From Rhinopithecus roxellana (taxonomy: Eukaryota; Chordata; Mammalia; Primates; Cercopithecidae): a stretch of DNA of 64,000 bases. The notes beneath the pieces were generated by a model, which saw nothing but the letters and a program-made list of their open reading frames with translations, was not told where the DNA came from and made no database searches. The position numbers were made by a program, and so were the translations under genes. Below are positions 10,841 through 22,629 of the stretch, in pieces. The stretch covers positions 100,711,489 to 100,775,488 of the forward strand of contig NC_044563.1 of NCBI RefSeq assembly GCF_007565055.1, written 5' to 3'. Within the stretch, counting starts at the first letter, position 1; every line of letters begins with the position of its first letter.

Positions 10841-11076
10841 ACAATGAGGAATCTTGGACTTGGGAAGGGGAACATCACACACTGGGGCCTATCATGGGGA
10901 GGGGGGAGGGGGGAGGGATTGCATTGGGAGTTATACCTGATATAAATGATGACTTGATGGGTGCTGACGAGTTGATGGGTGCAGCACACCAACATGGCAC
11001 AAGTATACATATGTAACAAACCTGCACGTTATGCACATGTACCCTAGAACTTAAAGTATAATAAAAAAAAAAAAAA
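10841..11076 (+). other. L1 3' UTR and poly(A) tail
   Basis: It contains the L1 polypurine (G-rich) tract at about 10896-10917, able in principle to form a G-quadruplex, then two tandem 18-bp units (TGATGACTTGATGGGTGC at 10947-10964 and TGACGAGTTGATGGGTGC at 10965-10982). It ends with the 'aaagtataataaa' polyadenylation region and about 15 A. Confidence 0.9.
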
Positions 11077-11095
11077 AAGAAACCTTTCAAAGCTA
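11077..11095 (+). repeat. 3' target-site duplication of the L1 at 4707-11076
   Basis: An exact copy of 4688-4706, immediately after the poly(A) tail. Confidence 0.93.
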
Positions 11096-11192
11096 TAAAT
11101 TAATCTTGGAATTCTTTGGCAACATAAATTCCAATTCCTTACTGTGGCTCGAAAACTTTCCACGTTACCTCTTATGACTTCTTTGTTGTTGT

Positions 11193-11350
11193 TGTTGTAG
11201 CTTTGAGACAATGTCTTGTTATATTACTCGGGCTGGCATGTCATGGCTATTCACAAGTGCTAGCATAGCGCATTATGGCCTCCAGCTATCTTCCTGTGCC
11301 TCAGCCTCCTGAGTAGCTGGGAGTACAGGTGTATGTTACCACGCCTGGCT
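11193..11350 (-). mobile_element. FLAM / old Alu left monomer
   Basis: An A-rich tail complement (TTGTTGTTG...) is followed by a diverged 7SL-type Alu monomer on the minus strand ('cagcctcctgagtagctggg', 'accacgcctggct'). There is only one monomer, so it is a free left Alu monomer or a truncated AluJ. Confidence 0.75.
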
Positions 11351-13737
11351 GTCTTCCTGCTTCTTTATACTTCTTCAACATCATATTGTACACCTTCCTT
11401 CAATTTGTAGCCCTTCCCACTGAATGTATCTATACGGGTCCCTCATAGCCCTTAGTCTCCAATGTAATGCATTATCTGCATCAAGTCTGTTTCACCCTGG
11501 ATTTAGTACTGGAGTAACAAAAATGCATATAACCCAAGGAATTGGCTCACCTACCATTCAGTCAATCTGGGCCCAGTGCTATCCAAACTGGGCAACAAAC
11601 CTACTTTTTCCTAGTATCTACTATTGCCAAAGAGCAAGTATGATAAGGTCAGGGCAACTTCATATTGGATTGCAGCAACGTGGTGCAGGTTTTCTTTGCC
11701 TTCTCCAATGACCAGAGAGGAAGATTACAATTTCTTGATTCTTTATGCATAAAAGAACTACTTGGCTCTATTTTCCTCTGAAGAAAACAGTGTAACTGGA
11801 AACATTTGGGGGTTTCATGCTGTGGTTCAGCACCAGTGGTTCAGAGGTGAGGCCTCTGGGATACAGCAGAGAATATCTGGGTTCTTATCCTGGTTTTGTC
11901 ACTATCTGGTCCACATGCCTGGCACATTGTAAACCATAAAAATACTTAAAAATAAATGAATGGGTATGTGACTTGGACTCTCTTCCAACCTTTTCAGCCT
12001 TCTTTATCTCCATTTCCAAAATGAAAATGTTAGATTATCTGATGTCTAAGATCCCTGAAACTCTAAAATTGCATGATCTAGGCTAAGAATGCCCTCTAGA
12101 GCTCTATCCTTACACTAAACCCTTTTGAGCAAAGTAAAATTGATAATTAATCAATAAAAATTTTTATGTATTTTTTATTACATGTGTACCACAAGCAGAG
12201 AACTCAGCTATCTAACCTGCCTTGATAACAAGTTCTCATTTTGCTGGTACAGGACTCTCTCAAAAACTTTCTATCAAATTTCTATCAAATTTTCATTCTG
12301 TAGTCTCCTATCCCAGGTTTTGTTTACTTTTTCTCTTAATAACTAAATTTTAGCATGAAAATATAAGTTCTCATTCCAAAGTAGAAAAGATGTAAGGATA
12401 GCCTTTACTGGCTGTTGGGCAGGAATGGGTGTCTGGTGAGCAGAGTCCTCCATCAATGACCAAAAGTGATGGAGAAGAAGCTGCAAGGCTGCTTTCAAGT
12501 CACCAGGGACAACTATCCAGGGCAATTCAAACATTGCAAATGTTTTCTAACCCCATCTGGCCTTTCTACACCACCCACAACTTCCTTGGGAGTTTAAAAA
12601 TCACTTGACTCCAGTGCCATGTTCTCAACTGTTTATTGTTCTGTGTTCTTGTTATTGTTGTTCCCTGCCTTCATTCTTCCTGGGTTTGACCTAGAACCCC
12701 ATCTTTCATCCAAAGAACCTAGAGTTCCAGGAGAGTAAAGGGCCCAGGCATGCACTACGTCAGCTCAGATCTGATCTGAGTGATTGTCACTACTGGCCTT
12801 TTGTTTGTTTTATACACATGGCTGCTTTCATGCTGGTGAGGAAACAAGTCAGTACTATCTCGCTCTCTTGCCATCCAGTCTTCACCATCAGGCACTTTAA
12901 TAACGCATAGGACACACGCACATTTAAAGAAGCATACAATTATGTAAATATGTTGAATATTGGATAAGTAGGTATTAGACAAATGAGTACTTGATTGGTT
13001 ATACTAATGTTTCTTCACTCTAAAAAAAGAATTTTAAATAGAAATTTGGTGCTGTGTATCAAAATTCCCTTTCTTAAATTTTGTGTCAAAGTTCACATAT
13101 TTATAAATTTTTCAGGAAGAAAGTTAAGTGAATTTCCATACAGTGCTGGGGTTATGAATTGGTACCTTGCTTTATAATTATTTACAGGGGATATTGACAT
13201 GTGGAAGGTCATAAGCCCTGCACATCAGCTCTTTTCAATATGATTTGCTTTCCAATGAGTCTTTGTGGTTCTATGTCCTCTGTTTTCTCAGTATGGATTT
13301 TGAACGTTGGAAACACAGATGGATTCTGTTTAGAATCTAATGGAACTGAAAAAGTCCAGCAGTCAGATAACCCAGACAGTCTCAACTTCATTCTGTTTTG
13401 AGCTCTTAAATATATTTAGGTCTGCCTTGTCTCTCCCTGAAGCAGCAAAAATAAGCAAGGGTGACCTTTACTATTCTGCTTAAACAGAACCTACTCTTTC
13501 CTTTGAGCTTCCCACTGAGGATTTATTGGACATTCCACTACAGGTTCAATGATCCCTATTTCCTGTACTTACCTGCTCCCATACTCCTTGGCTTGCCTTT
13601 TCATATACATGGAATTAATACTTCAGGGAAGAATTTTGATTAATTTTTGTTTCTCTGAAAGGATGTGACATATTCTATTAATAAGTTGAGCTCTGATGAC
13701 TACTAATGCAGATCTCAGGAAAAATTTGGAACTCATT
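11351..13737. other. Single-copy DNA with one MIR-like relic
   Basis: No open frame longer than about 95 codons with any recognisable content. About 11875-12080 resembles a damaged MIR on the plus strand ('tgcctggcaca', then 'gtctaagatccctgaaactct'). I see nothing else I can name. Confidence 0.5.
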
Positions 13738-14073
13738 CTCTGCATATTGGTAAGAGGACATTCTGAGAAAAGCATCATTAGGTGATGTCCTTGTGCAAAC
13801 ATCACAGACTACACTTACACAAATTTAGATGGTATATCCTACTACACACCTAGGCTATATGGTATAGCCTGTGGTTCCTAGGCTACAAACCTGTATGGTA
13901 TGTTACTGTACTGAATATTGTAGGCAACTGTAACACACTGGTTTGTGTATCTAAACATATTTAAACATAGAAAAGGTACAGTAAAAATATGGCATTATAA
14001 TCTTATGAGACCACCATTGTAGACGCAGCCAGCCCCTTGCTCACTGAAAAGTCATTATGTTGCACATGACTGT
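13738..14073. mobile_element. Non-autonomous DNA transposon, TcMar-Tigger-type (MER family)
   Basis: A recognisable medium-reiterated element: 'ttctgagaaaagcatcatta' at the left, a repetitive core with 'cacacctaggctatatggta' and 'gttactgtactgaatattg', and 'cattatgttgcacatgactg' at the right. The ends resemble each other's complement, as expected of terminal inverted repeats. The exact subfamily is not certain. Confidence 0.75.
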
Positions 14074-14247
14074 AGTTTCTGCTCTGTACAATAGTAGAAA
14101 AAGTGAATAGTGTTAAAACGGTTTAAGATAAAGGAAGTAGATGACTCAGAAATTTTAATTCCATTTTGTTCATGACTATGAACCTACAAACAGTTCTGAA
14201 ACACTTTAACCTTTTCCATTCTTGTTCTCATGTCCTAAAATAAAATT

Positions 14248-14573
14248 AAAATGTAACCACCAGGCCGTTATGGGTGGGGGCGGGGTGCATAATCCAAGCA
14301 CTTTGGGAGGCCGAAGCTGGCGGATCACGAGGTCAAGAGTTCGAGACCAGCCTGGCCAACATGGTAAAACCCTGTCTCTACTAAGAACACAAAAATTAGC
14401 TGGGTGTAGTGGCAAGTGCCTGTAGTCCCAGCTACTTGGAAGGATAAGGCAAGAGAATAGCTTGAACCTGGGAGATGGAGGTTGCAGTGAGCCAAGATCA
14501 TGCCACTGCATTCCAGCCTGGGGAACAGAGCAAGACTCTGTCCCAGAAAAAAAAAAAAAAAATGTAACCACCA
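14248..14573 (+). mobile_element. AluS with target-site duplication
   Basis: A dimeric Alu from about 14263 to 14558 with A box, middle A-rich linker, right monomer and poly(A). AAAATGTAACCACCA flanks it at 14248-14262 and 14559-14573. The antisense open frames here are the usual Alu shadow frames. Confidence 0.95.
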
Positions 14574-15764
14574 ATCATTAAGCAACTGTGATATATCAGG
14601 AACTATAATGTACCAGACATTTTTATACCAAAATTTTTAAAAACTTGTCTGAGTTTGTCAGACAGTTAAGCAGTAGACCTGAGAGTTCTAATGCAGAGCT
14701 TCTTGAGTTCAAAACCCATGATCTGGTGTACATGGCCACTCTGCATTTTGTTACCCCATTCCAAGTGATGAGCTGTGCAGAATGGGTGTGATCAGGGTTG
14801 TGAGGACTGAAACCGTCCCCAGTAGCAATGGGTGAATGGTGCAATGGGACACTTAATTAGATTAGAGAGGTGAGAGGGGGAGAAAGACAGCCAAGAGTCT
14901 AGTTTAGTAGAGTTAATGGAAGAAATTATTTCCATTCCTTATACTGCCCTTTACTCTCACATCCTCAGCTACTCATTGGGGCTTGGTTTTAGAGATTGCT
15001 TTTGGCTCCAAATACCTGTTAGAGGAGATATATATTTTAGTGTTTCTGAATGCTTGTGGTGAAATTTTTCTTTTTATTTTTGCCAACCAATGTGAAATTT
15101 TTAATGATCTCAGTTAAAAAGTAAAAATAATAACACTATCTAGTGAATTCTACATAAAGCTAAAAGTACCACATTAATGTCATAGCCTATATTCTAAAAG
15201 ACATCTATTCTACTATCTTCAAAATCATTGCATTAAAAACTGTTAAAGGAAAATTAGGTTTTAGCTTTTATTTTGTTTTGCTTTTTGAGGCTAGTTGGAA
15301 ATACTCTTTGAAATTCTGTTTTGTTATCACAGTTCTAATTGATGCAAAGTTGAGAGGGGAGGATTCAGGAAGATAAATCCAGCAGGTGTATATAGAAATG
15401 GAGAGACAGAAATACAGGAGTTGAAGAAATGGTTAAGAAATTACTGCAGTCATTTATCTTGGGGTCTAGAGCCTATAGGTATGGTGGCAATGAAGATAGA
15501 AGAATTGGGATATAAGGCCTATTTCAGAGGAAGAACCACAAGGACATTGTGCCATAGGAAATAGAACAGAATGGGTATTAAAGGCATGTAATGATGATAT
15601 GATTAGCTAAGCAGCTGGAATATACCTAGCCAGTTGTCTTGAAATTAACCTCATAGCTTCAATTCAATGAGACTTCACGTCACTATGAGGAAACTATCTC
15701 AGGGCAGCCCCACTGAGAATAGGTAGTGTCCTAGCAGATTAGTAGCTAAGTGAAACCACTCCAG
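14574..15764. other. Single-copy DNA, nothing recognised
   Basis: AT-rich, without long frames or clear repeats. Confidence 0.5.
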
Positions 15765-15965
15765 ACTCATAGTAGGTGGCTAATAACTGTTATTCACTCC
15801 CAGTTACATGATTTTCTTTAACCCTCAGAACTCACTGAATGTAGGTATGGGTAGTCCACCTTGCAAATGCAAAAGCTTATTTTCAGAGAAGCTAATTTCC
15901 CATGACCCAAGACTGGTACAATGAAGATCTGAATACAGGTCAGAGAGCATCAGAGGAGACCAAAA
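15765..15965 (-). mobile_element. MIR-like SINE remnant
   Basis: A diverged reverse-complement MIR pattern: 'aaccctcagaactcactgaa', an 'aagcttattttcagagaagc' core, then a 'catgacccaag' and 'gatctgaatacaggtc' tail. A second relic with the L2-like word 'gccatgtgctaggcagtgtg' lies near 16120. Confidence 0.55.
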
Positions 15966-16451
15966 AGTCTACCCTTCATCAGAAGCACTACTTCAAGCCT
16001 CATTTGCATGACATTAGAGTAACAGAAAGAATAGAAATGAGACCCTCTTGTGGCCTCCTTAGTAAGAATATTCTGAAGTGAATTTAATGAGAGCAAATTG
16101 GCAAACATGAACTTGGCTCCTGCCATGTGCTAGGCAGTGTGCTAGGTCCAGGGCATAAGAAGATATTTCAGAAACATAATGCCCCAGAGGAGATCAGTGC
16201 CTGGCAGCAAATAAGCAGAGACAACATTGTAGGGTAGTTTCCTGGGGTATGAACTCACCACTGCCAATTTGCTACATGGAAAGAAAGAGATCTTTCTGCA
16301 TCGTAATCTGCATGGATCACTAGATTTATATTACACAAAGGCTTCAAATAAAATTCACTAAGAGAGTGGAATTTTATGAGACTATACATTTTCAAAGAAG
16401 CTGTATAAACATTTTGCAAGTAATCTTTGAATTAAAAATGATGATTAATGA

Positions 16452-16753
16452 GGCCAGGTGCAGTGGCTCACACCTGCAATCTTCAGCACTTTGGGAGGCC
16501 GAGGCGGGTAGATAACTTGAGGTCAGGAATTTGAAACCAGCCTGGACAACATAGTGAAACCCCACCTCTACTAAAAATACCAAAATTAGCCAGTCATGGT
16601 GGTACATGCCTGTAATCCCAGCTACTCGGGAAGCTGAGGCAGGAGAATTGCTTGAACCCAGGAGGCGGAGGTTGCAGTAAGCCAAGATCGCGCAACTGTA
16701 CTCCAGCCTAGGTCACAGAGCAAGACTTCATCTCAAAAAAGAAAAAAAAAAAA

Positions 16754-16756
<3 letters not shown>
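16452..16756 (+). mobile_element. AluS, plus strand, first half of a tail-to-tail Alu pair
   Basis: A full dimeric Alu starting 'ggccaggtgcagtggctcac' and ending in an A-rich tail at about 16735-16756. It abuts the poly(T) of the next Alu with no spacer. Confidence 0.95.
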
Positions 16757-16785
<29 letters not shown>

Positions 16786-17032
16786 CGGAGTCTCGCTCTG
16801 TCGCCCGCCCGGACTGGAGTGCAGTGGCCGGATCTTAGCTCACTGCAAGCTCCGCCTCCCGGGTTTACGCCATTCTCCTGCCTCAGCCTCCCGAGTAGCT
16901 GGGACTACAGGCGCCCGCCACCTCGCCCGGGTAGTTTTTGTATTTTTAGTAGAGACGGGGTTTCACTGTGTTAGCCAGGATGGTCTCGATCTCCTGACCT
17001 CGTGATCCGCCCGTCTCGGCCTCCCAAAGTGC
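16757..17032 (-). mobile_element. AluY (Old World monkey AluYR-type), minus strand, 5' truncated
   Basis: A poly(T) of about 25 is followed by a low-divergence AluY complement with the 'ggccggatct' box. It stops at 'cccaaagtgctg', so about 30 bases of the Alu 5' end are missing. TGATTAAT follows at 17033-17040 and also precedes the first Alu at 16442-16449. Confidence 0.93.
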
Positions 17033-17040
17033 TGATTAAT

Positions 17041-17687
17041 CTTGTTGTAGACGTTTTGAGTAAAATCAGGTATATTTTAATTACAATTAAATCATGAGAA
17101 CACTTGAAATGAGTCTCCTTTGCATTCATATGTTATTCCCATGAAAAGTACAAGTTTTAGTTTCTTACTATCCAGATGGATGAGCAGGTAGAATTATTAA
17201 GAATAGCCATTATTTAAATTTTAAATACTGAATGTAAAAGTATTTAAAAGCAGAAATGTTGATCAAAGGATACAAAATTTTAGTTAGGAGGAAAGTTCAG
17301 GAGATCTATTGTGAAACATGGTGAGTATATTCAATAACAATGTAATGAATTCTTGAAAATTGCTAAAAGAGTAGATTTTAAGTGTTTTCATCACCCCAGA
17401 AAATAATAACGTGTGTTAGGAAATCCATATATTAATTAGCTCAGTTTAGCCATTTCACAGTGTATACATATTTCAAAACAACATATCGTATACAATAAAT
17501 GTATACATTTTTTATTTAGCAATTGAGTAAATAAAATGTTTTTAAAAATAATCTGTTTTGCTCTCAGTGCAATCGCTGCTTGTAAGGCCCTGGCTTAGAT
17601 ATTATACTTATCTTGCTATTGCTCTTACTCAGAAATCCACAATGACTCCCTACTTCCTACCCCTTCAATCTGGTTTTCTTAAATATG
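17041..17687. other. AT-rich single-copy DNA
   Basis: No gene or named repeat seen. Confidence 0.5.
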
Positions 17688-18039
17688 ACCACTTGCCACT
17701 TTGGGAAGCTGAGGCGGGCAGATCACGAGTTCAGGAGATTGAGACCATGCTAGCTACCACAGTGAAACCCCGTCTGTACTAAAAATGCAAAAAATTAGCC
17801 AAGTGTGGTGGCATGTGCCTGTAGTCCCAGTTACTGGGGAGGCTGAGGCAGGAGAATTGCTTGAACCCAGGAGGTGGAGGTTGCAGTGAGCCAAGATCAT
17901 GCCACTGCACTCCAGCCTGGGTGACAGAGTGAGACTTCGTTTCAAAAAAAAAAAAAAAAAAGAAAAAAGAAGAAGAAGAAGAAAGGAGAAGGAGAAGGAG
18001 AAGGAGAAGGAGGAGAAGGAGAAGGAGAAGACCACCTGC
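17688..18039 (+). mobile_element. 5'-truncated Alu with expanded A-rich tail
   Basis: The Alu body starts at about 17699 inside the left monomer ('actttgggaagctgaggcgg') and ends at about 17943. The tail has grown into (GAA)n and (GGAGAA)n to 18028. GACCACTTGC at 17688-17697 and GACCACCTGC at 18029-18038 form an imperfect target-site duplication, so the 5' truncation happened at insertion. Confidence 0.88.
17944..18028 (+). repeat. Purine microsatellite (GAA)n/(GGAGAA)n
   Basis: All-purine tract of about 85 bp that began as the Alu poly(A) tail. A purine-only strand of this kind can form triplex DNA. Confidence 0.9.
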
Positions 18040-18744
18040 TTACTGGCCTAGGCCTACTCTCTCTAGAACCCCTACGTGGTCTCTCACCCTAGTCGTGTCA
18101 GGCATCTCTCCAGCACAAACACCATACATCTGTGACTCCATCCCCCACCCCACCCACCCTACAGCCCACCATACACACGCATACCCAAGGCAAGTGCTGT
18201 GCCAATGCTGGGCAGGCTTGTCCTTAAATCTTTCCCTTGTCCTTAACTTTGTGTGCCTGTATTGCAAGGGGAGCCAAGGAATAGTTGGTAGGGTGCAATA
18301 AATCTTTGCAGTTGCTCTCCTTATTTCTGAGTAAGCTGGATTCAGCTAATGAAAATTATCTCCTGAAGACTGTGGGTAGAGGAAGAAGGAGGAAAAGGGA
18401 AAACAAAGTATCTCTCCCTCTCTCAGTCCCAAGGGCTTGTTCTCCAGCAGTAGGGGCAGCTGCTCTGTGGCTCCTGCTCCTACTCCACATGTCACTGTGG
18501 TTTCAACTTTCGATGGGTGACCCTGCTTATAACCCAGATCTTCCCCACTCCCCCCAGCCTAAGGATGGTAGTCAGTTCCTGCTGCTGCTAATCTCTGAGC
18601 TGCCTCCCTCACCTCCTGTGATCTTTGTACATTTTCTACCACCTGTGTAACTAACTGTGAGCACTGCATTTCCTGTTTCAAATACTCAGTCTTTTCTGTT
18701 TACCCTATTGAACACTTACTGAAGCAGTGCTCAAAAAATGGGAG
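18040..18744. other. Unassigned DNA, possibly an old medium-reiterated repeat
   Basis: About 18430-18720 reads like a known dispersed repeat ('ctccacatgtcactgtggtt', 'taatctctgagctgcctcc'), but I cannot name it. Its 121-codon plus-strand frame shows no domain. Confidence 0.35.
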
Positions 18745-18925
18745 CTTTTCAGTGTGTGCCACACGTTCTATTTTCATCTTCTTATTTGATCCTCACAATA
18801 ATCCAAAAGGATATGTTTTAAATTCCTATACTATAGGAAGGGAAAGTGATTTACCTTTCTAAGCCTCACAGTTACACAACTAGTATGAGAGCCCAGATTG
18901 GTACTAGGGTCATTCACTACTTGTA
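18745..18925 (-). mobile_element. MIR SINE remnant
   Basis: Reverse-complement MIR: 'ttgatcctcacaataatcc', 'ttacctttctaagcctcaca', 'gagcccagattggtac'. Confidence 0.65.
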
Positions 18926-18934
18926 TTCACTTTT

Positions 18935-19070
18935 TATTAATCTACTCAATTAGATCATACACTCTTTAGAGTATCCTTTTGCCTCCTCCATGCTGTTTGG
19001 CACAGTTGGGAACAGTATGGGTAGAGGCTCAATAATATTGATTAACTAATTAATTCATTGTATAAGAAGT
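18935..19070 (+). mobile_element. L2 3' end remnant
   Basis: 'tgtttggcacagttgggaac' followed by 'aggctcaataatattgatta' fits the L2 terminus ('cctggcacatagtaggtgctcaataaa' type). Confidence 0.55.
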
Positions 19071-20744
19071 ATTCAGTCATGAGAGACCTGTCTTTTAAGA
19101 GTAAGCTTTAACCATTTCAGTTGTTTGCTCCCATCTATTTTCTGTCATCCGACACAGGAAGACATCAAGGGAGAGGTAATTCACAGGAGTAAGAAGGCAC
19201 CACCAGGGGCAGAAATGTTTGATCCTAAGAAAGTGTAGCCACAAGATTTATATCCAATGGCAGAGCCTCAAGGTTTGGGGAAGAAACAAAAGTTTGATTC
19301 CGGAGGGCAGAGCAGAGACAGAAACGGCAACTGGATGTCAGAGATATGCCCTGGATAATCTCTTTTTGAGATGAACCATGGAATACTCAAAATAGGACTG
19401 AGTCCAAAGAAGCAGAGCTGGGTAGGAATGAGAGAGGAATGCAGGCCCCAGCCAGCTGGCTTGGATATAGTATGAGAGGCCTGATAGAGTCCAAGGACCT
19501 AGCAGAGAGAAAGAAATCCTGGAACCCAAAACACTGGATAGACTGGACTCCATAGAGTGGCCATTTGTTAGTGTTGCTGTGCTCACGCTGAAGAACTTAA
19601 TTTTTCTCTATATTTTAGCCCTTGGGTATGAAGCTATATAGGAGCCTTTCCAACCACTGGTGAGGGTGATATGCCCAGCTCAGCCTCCTTGCATTATGAG
19701 GACAGCTTGCATATGGCAACTGGCTGGTAGCTAGGCCTGAGGGTGGAAACTGAAAGAATCCACTCTGCTGGGAACTATTTGAACTACAAGATTTCCTTTC
19801 CTTTTCAGAAAAATGTGGTAGTTTTACCAGGGATTCCACAGTTATTGGTATCCATTTAATTGGCACAAAATAGGGGGTTTGGCCAGGGAGATTGTTGGGG
19901 ATGTTGAAACTCATCTTCTAACTTCTTTCCAAGACTCTTTCCAAGAGTCATCTATTCTTTCCCAGCCTAGCATTGCCTTCTCCCCGATTTCTTCTTCCTA
20001 TGGAGAAATGTCACCCTTCCCCATTTAAGAAAGAAAAGGGAAAACTTACAGGAACTGGTCTCACAGAGACAAGTTAGGAAACAATTTAAAGGAGGGAGAG
20101 ATAAATAGAATCAAATTCAGCTTCAAAGTTTTATAAGGGGTAGTCCCATTCAATTTGGTGAGAGATGAGTTATTGGAAGACTTTGTCAGATGTAAAGACT
20201 GTAATAGCAGAAATGAGATTAAAGTGAATAATAAAAAGTGTAAAAACCATGTATATGCTCTTTTGCAAAGAATCTTGGCTGAAAGAATAGAGAGGGATGT
20301 AACATATTTGAGGACACATGGATTAGTTGGTGGAACATAGTCATGGCGGGATGACATGAGCCTAGGTAGATTGTGATACTTAAGGAAAAACAGTCCTTTG
20401 ATAAAGGAGGTAAGAGAGTAAGGATGGGTTCAATGAAGAGCTCAATAGGTTGGTGAAGTGTAGTGGGGAAAGTGCATGATTAGGTTTCCTCTAACTACTT
20501 GTCCAATAAAATTATATCTTGTAAGTTTCTTATTAGTTCAAACACAGATTATGAGAAGAGCATTTATGCATGTCAAAATTCCATTTCCTCTCAGATCCAT
20601 TTCTTATCCTTCTTTTCCTATGCCCTGAATTATAAGAAGCTACATTGCCTAGGCCATTTCTTTTGGTCTGGTAGTAAGTTTGGGTACTTGGTGGCAATTG
20701 TGGAAGATGGGAGGAGAGAAGGAAGGGAGCAACCAGTGCTCCCT
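19071..20744. other. Single-copy DNA, nothing recognised
   Basis: No frame above 100 codons and no repeat that I can name. Confidence 0.5.
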
Positions 20745-20902
20745 TTAGGCAGACCTATGAGTAATTAGAGGTGTTCCTTTGTGAACCTTAACTTACAGCA
20801 AGGGGACTGAAGTCTGCTTCTCAGAAAGCTCTTTCTCTGCCCTGCACTCTGCAAGGCAGCAGCTCCATCATGCAATGAAACTGACTTGGGCTTTTAATGT
20901 GT
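20745..20902 (+). repeat. Dispersed duplicated block, copy 1
   Basis: About 150 bp that recurs in direct orientation at 23383-23535 at roughly 90% identity (about 14 mismatches counted over 145 bp). Shared words include 'gcaaggggactgaagtctgc' and 'ccatcatgcaatgaaactga'. It may be two insertions of one repeat family or a local duplication. Confidence 0.85.
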
Positions 20903-22518
20903 CTTTCCTTCCCTCTTTCTGTCTGCTTCCTATGGTGTCTGGCAGCAATTACACCTTCACCATGGCTCACAATCTGACCAAGCTGGGTTCCCAGCTCCCA
21001 TCCAGGTACCCACTCTTCTTCTAGCACCTTCTACGCAGCCCTGATGTCCAAGGTCTGGCATCACCCTATTGTCTTACTGGTGCTGCTAAATCTCTAGGTT
21101 GCCTCACCACCTCACATTAGCTTTTCATCCTTTCTACCCCAGTACCACCATTTCTTGTATCAAATTAACTCTATTTGAAGGAGCTAGAGTGATTTCTCTT
21201 TTCCCAGCTGGAACCTGACTGATAAAGCAACTATCCCTCCAAATCATTTATATAACCACATAGAAGGTGTGATTGCAGTAGACTTTCCTCAATCATATGT
21301 CTTCTTTCTGAGAGACATACTCAACTACAGCCAAAGTTTTCCAAAATCAGACCACTATGATAATATTTCCTTTTTCATAATTACTATTAATGACTAATGG
21401 TTTTAACACAGTAGACTAGCTTTTCTTCCTAGCTTTCTAAAAGTTTTATTTTTGACACATACTAATTGTATATATTTATGAGATACAGTGTGCTGTTTCA
21501 ATGTGTCTATTTTTCAGTCATTAAACGTAATTAACCAGTCATTCCACAGAAGAGTGTAGAGCACTACTTTTAAATAGCTCTCTAATCTATAAATATAGAA
21601 GTCTGTAGTTTTATTTCCATTGTTCTAAATGTTTCAAAAAGAAATATCCTCACCTCTGTAGCATATTAAGACACACATGTAAAAATAAGAATATTCTTTA
21701 TATTATTACATAATAAGGAACTGTGATATTTGTCTCTTAAAAGCTAGTATAAGAATTCCTCACACAGCAGGTTATCCTCCATGGAGAAACTGCTTATAAG
21801 ATTCTTGAGATGGAAAATAAGTCCTCCAAAAATGACTGGGCAATTTCAAATTCTTGGAGGAAAATCTGGGGGAAAGGGAGCAAGCATCAATGAGGTACCA
21901 GTGATTCTACCTTAAGAAAAATGGTCCTCCCCCATAGCTCAGCATCCTTGGCTAAAAAAGAACTTGGACAAACAAAATCTACTGTCATGTCTTTTCTTCC
22001 ACAATTTTGGCTGTGGAATGTATGAGGAGAATTTCCTGTCTCCTCTATGATGTCTTTAGAGAATTTTATGTATTTGACTCGTGCTTTCATGTAAGTGAAT
22101 TCAAAGAGGCTGATAGAAGAAAGTTGGTAAATGAGGGGATGGTTTTTAAGAGAAAAATGTGTCTAACTGAGTTTCCATGTATGTATTGTGCACTTTGTGC
22201 TCTTCTGAATTTGAAGATACAGAATGCTGCATGATTGGAACACTTCACTCATTCATCTATATGGTCATCTCCTGTCCTGGGATATAGTGTTAACATATGT
22301 GCACTGAGCATGTTCAATGTTCACACACTACAGTTGGAAAATGACGAACTAAGGCTAAAACATTCAGGTGAATTTTGAATTTTATGGCATAAAGTTTCAT
22401 TGCACTACTGAGCTTCAATCTGGTTCATGCAGATCTGAGGAATCAGGAAGTGGGAGCAAGGTCACAAAAAGGGATGATGACAATTGTTGGCATCAGTCAC
22501 TTTCCATGACCTGCCTCA
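20903..22518. other. Mostly single-copy DNA
   Basis: About 21445-21545 resembles an old L1M fragment ('ttgtatatatttatgagata'). Nothing else is recognised. Confidence 0.4.
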
Positions 22519-22519
22519 G

Positions 22520-22561
<42 letters not shown>
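22519..22561 (+). repeat. Poly(A) tract
   Basis: An uninterrupted run of about 42 A, followed by 'gaaggagaagaag'. The tract is not attached to an element that I recognise. Confidence 0.9.
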
Positions 22562-22563
<2 letters not shown>

Positions 22564-22572
22564 AGGAGAAGA

Positions 22573-22596
22573 AGACTACATTTCTTTTTCTTTTTC

Positions 22597-22629
<33 letters not shown>

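Larger units (their letters stand above)
4707..11076 (+). mobile_element. Near full-length L1 (Old World monkey L1PA/L1RS type) with 19-bp TSD
   Basis: The element runs from the L1 5' end (only about the first 15 bases are missing) through the 5' UTR, ORF1, spacer, ORF2 and 3' UTR to a poly(A) tail at about 11062-11076, 6.37 kb in all. An exact 19-bp target-site duplication flanks it. ORF1 is split by an inverted 203-bp L1 3' fragment at 6419-6621, and ORF2 carries two stops and several frameshifts. The 3' UTR has a G-rich tract (about 10896-10917) and an 18-bp tandem duplication (10947-10982) that the older copies here lack. The element is dead but young. Confidence 0.96.

Noticed and set aside
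14206..14585. 122- and 86-codon minus-strand frames; similar frames over the Alus at 17754-18035, 22368-22850, 37594-37928, 55517-55818 and 62492-62932
   Set aside because: These are the usual open frames of the antisense Alu strand, with poly-Phe or poly-Lys from the tails.
18285..18650. 121-codon plus-strand frame as a possible exon
   Set aside because: No domain, splice context or codon signal is evident, and part of it looks like an old dispersed repeat.
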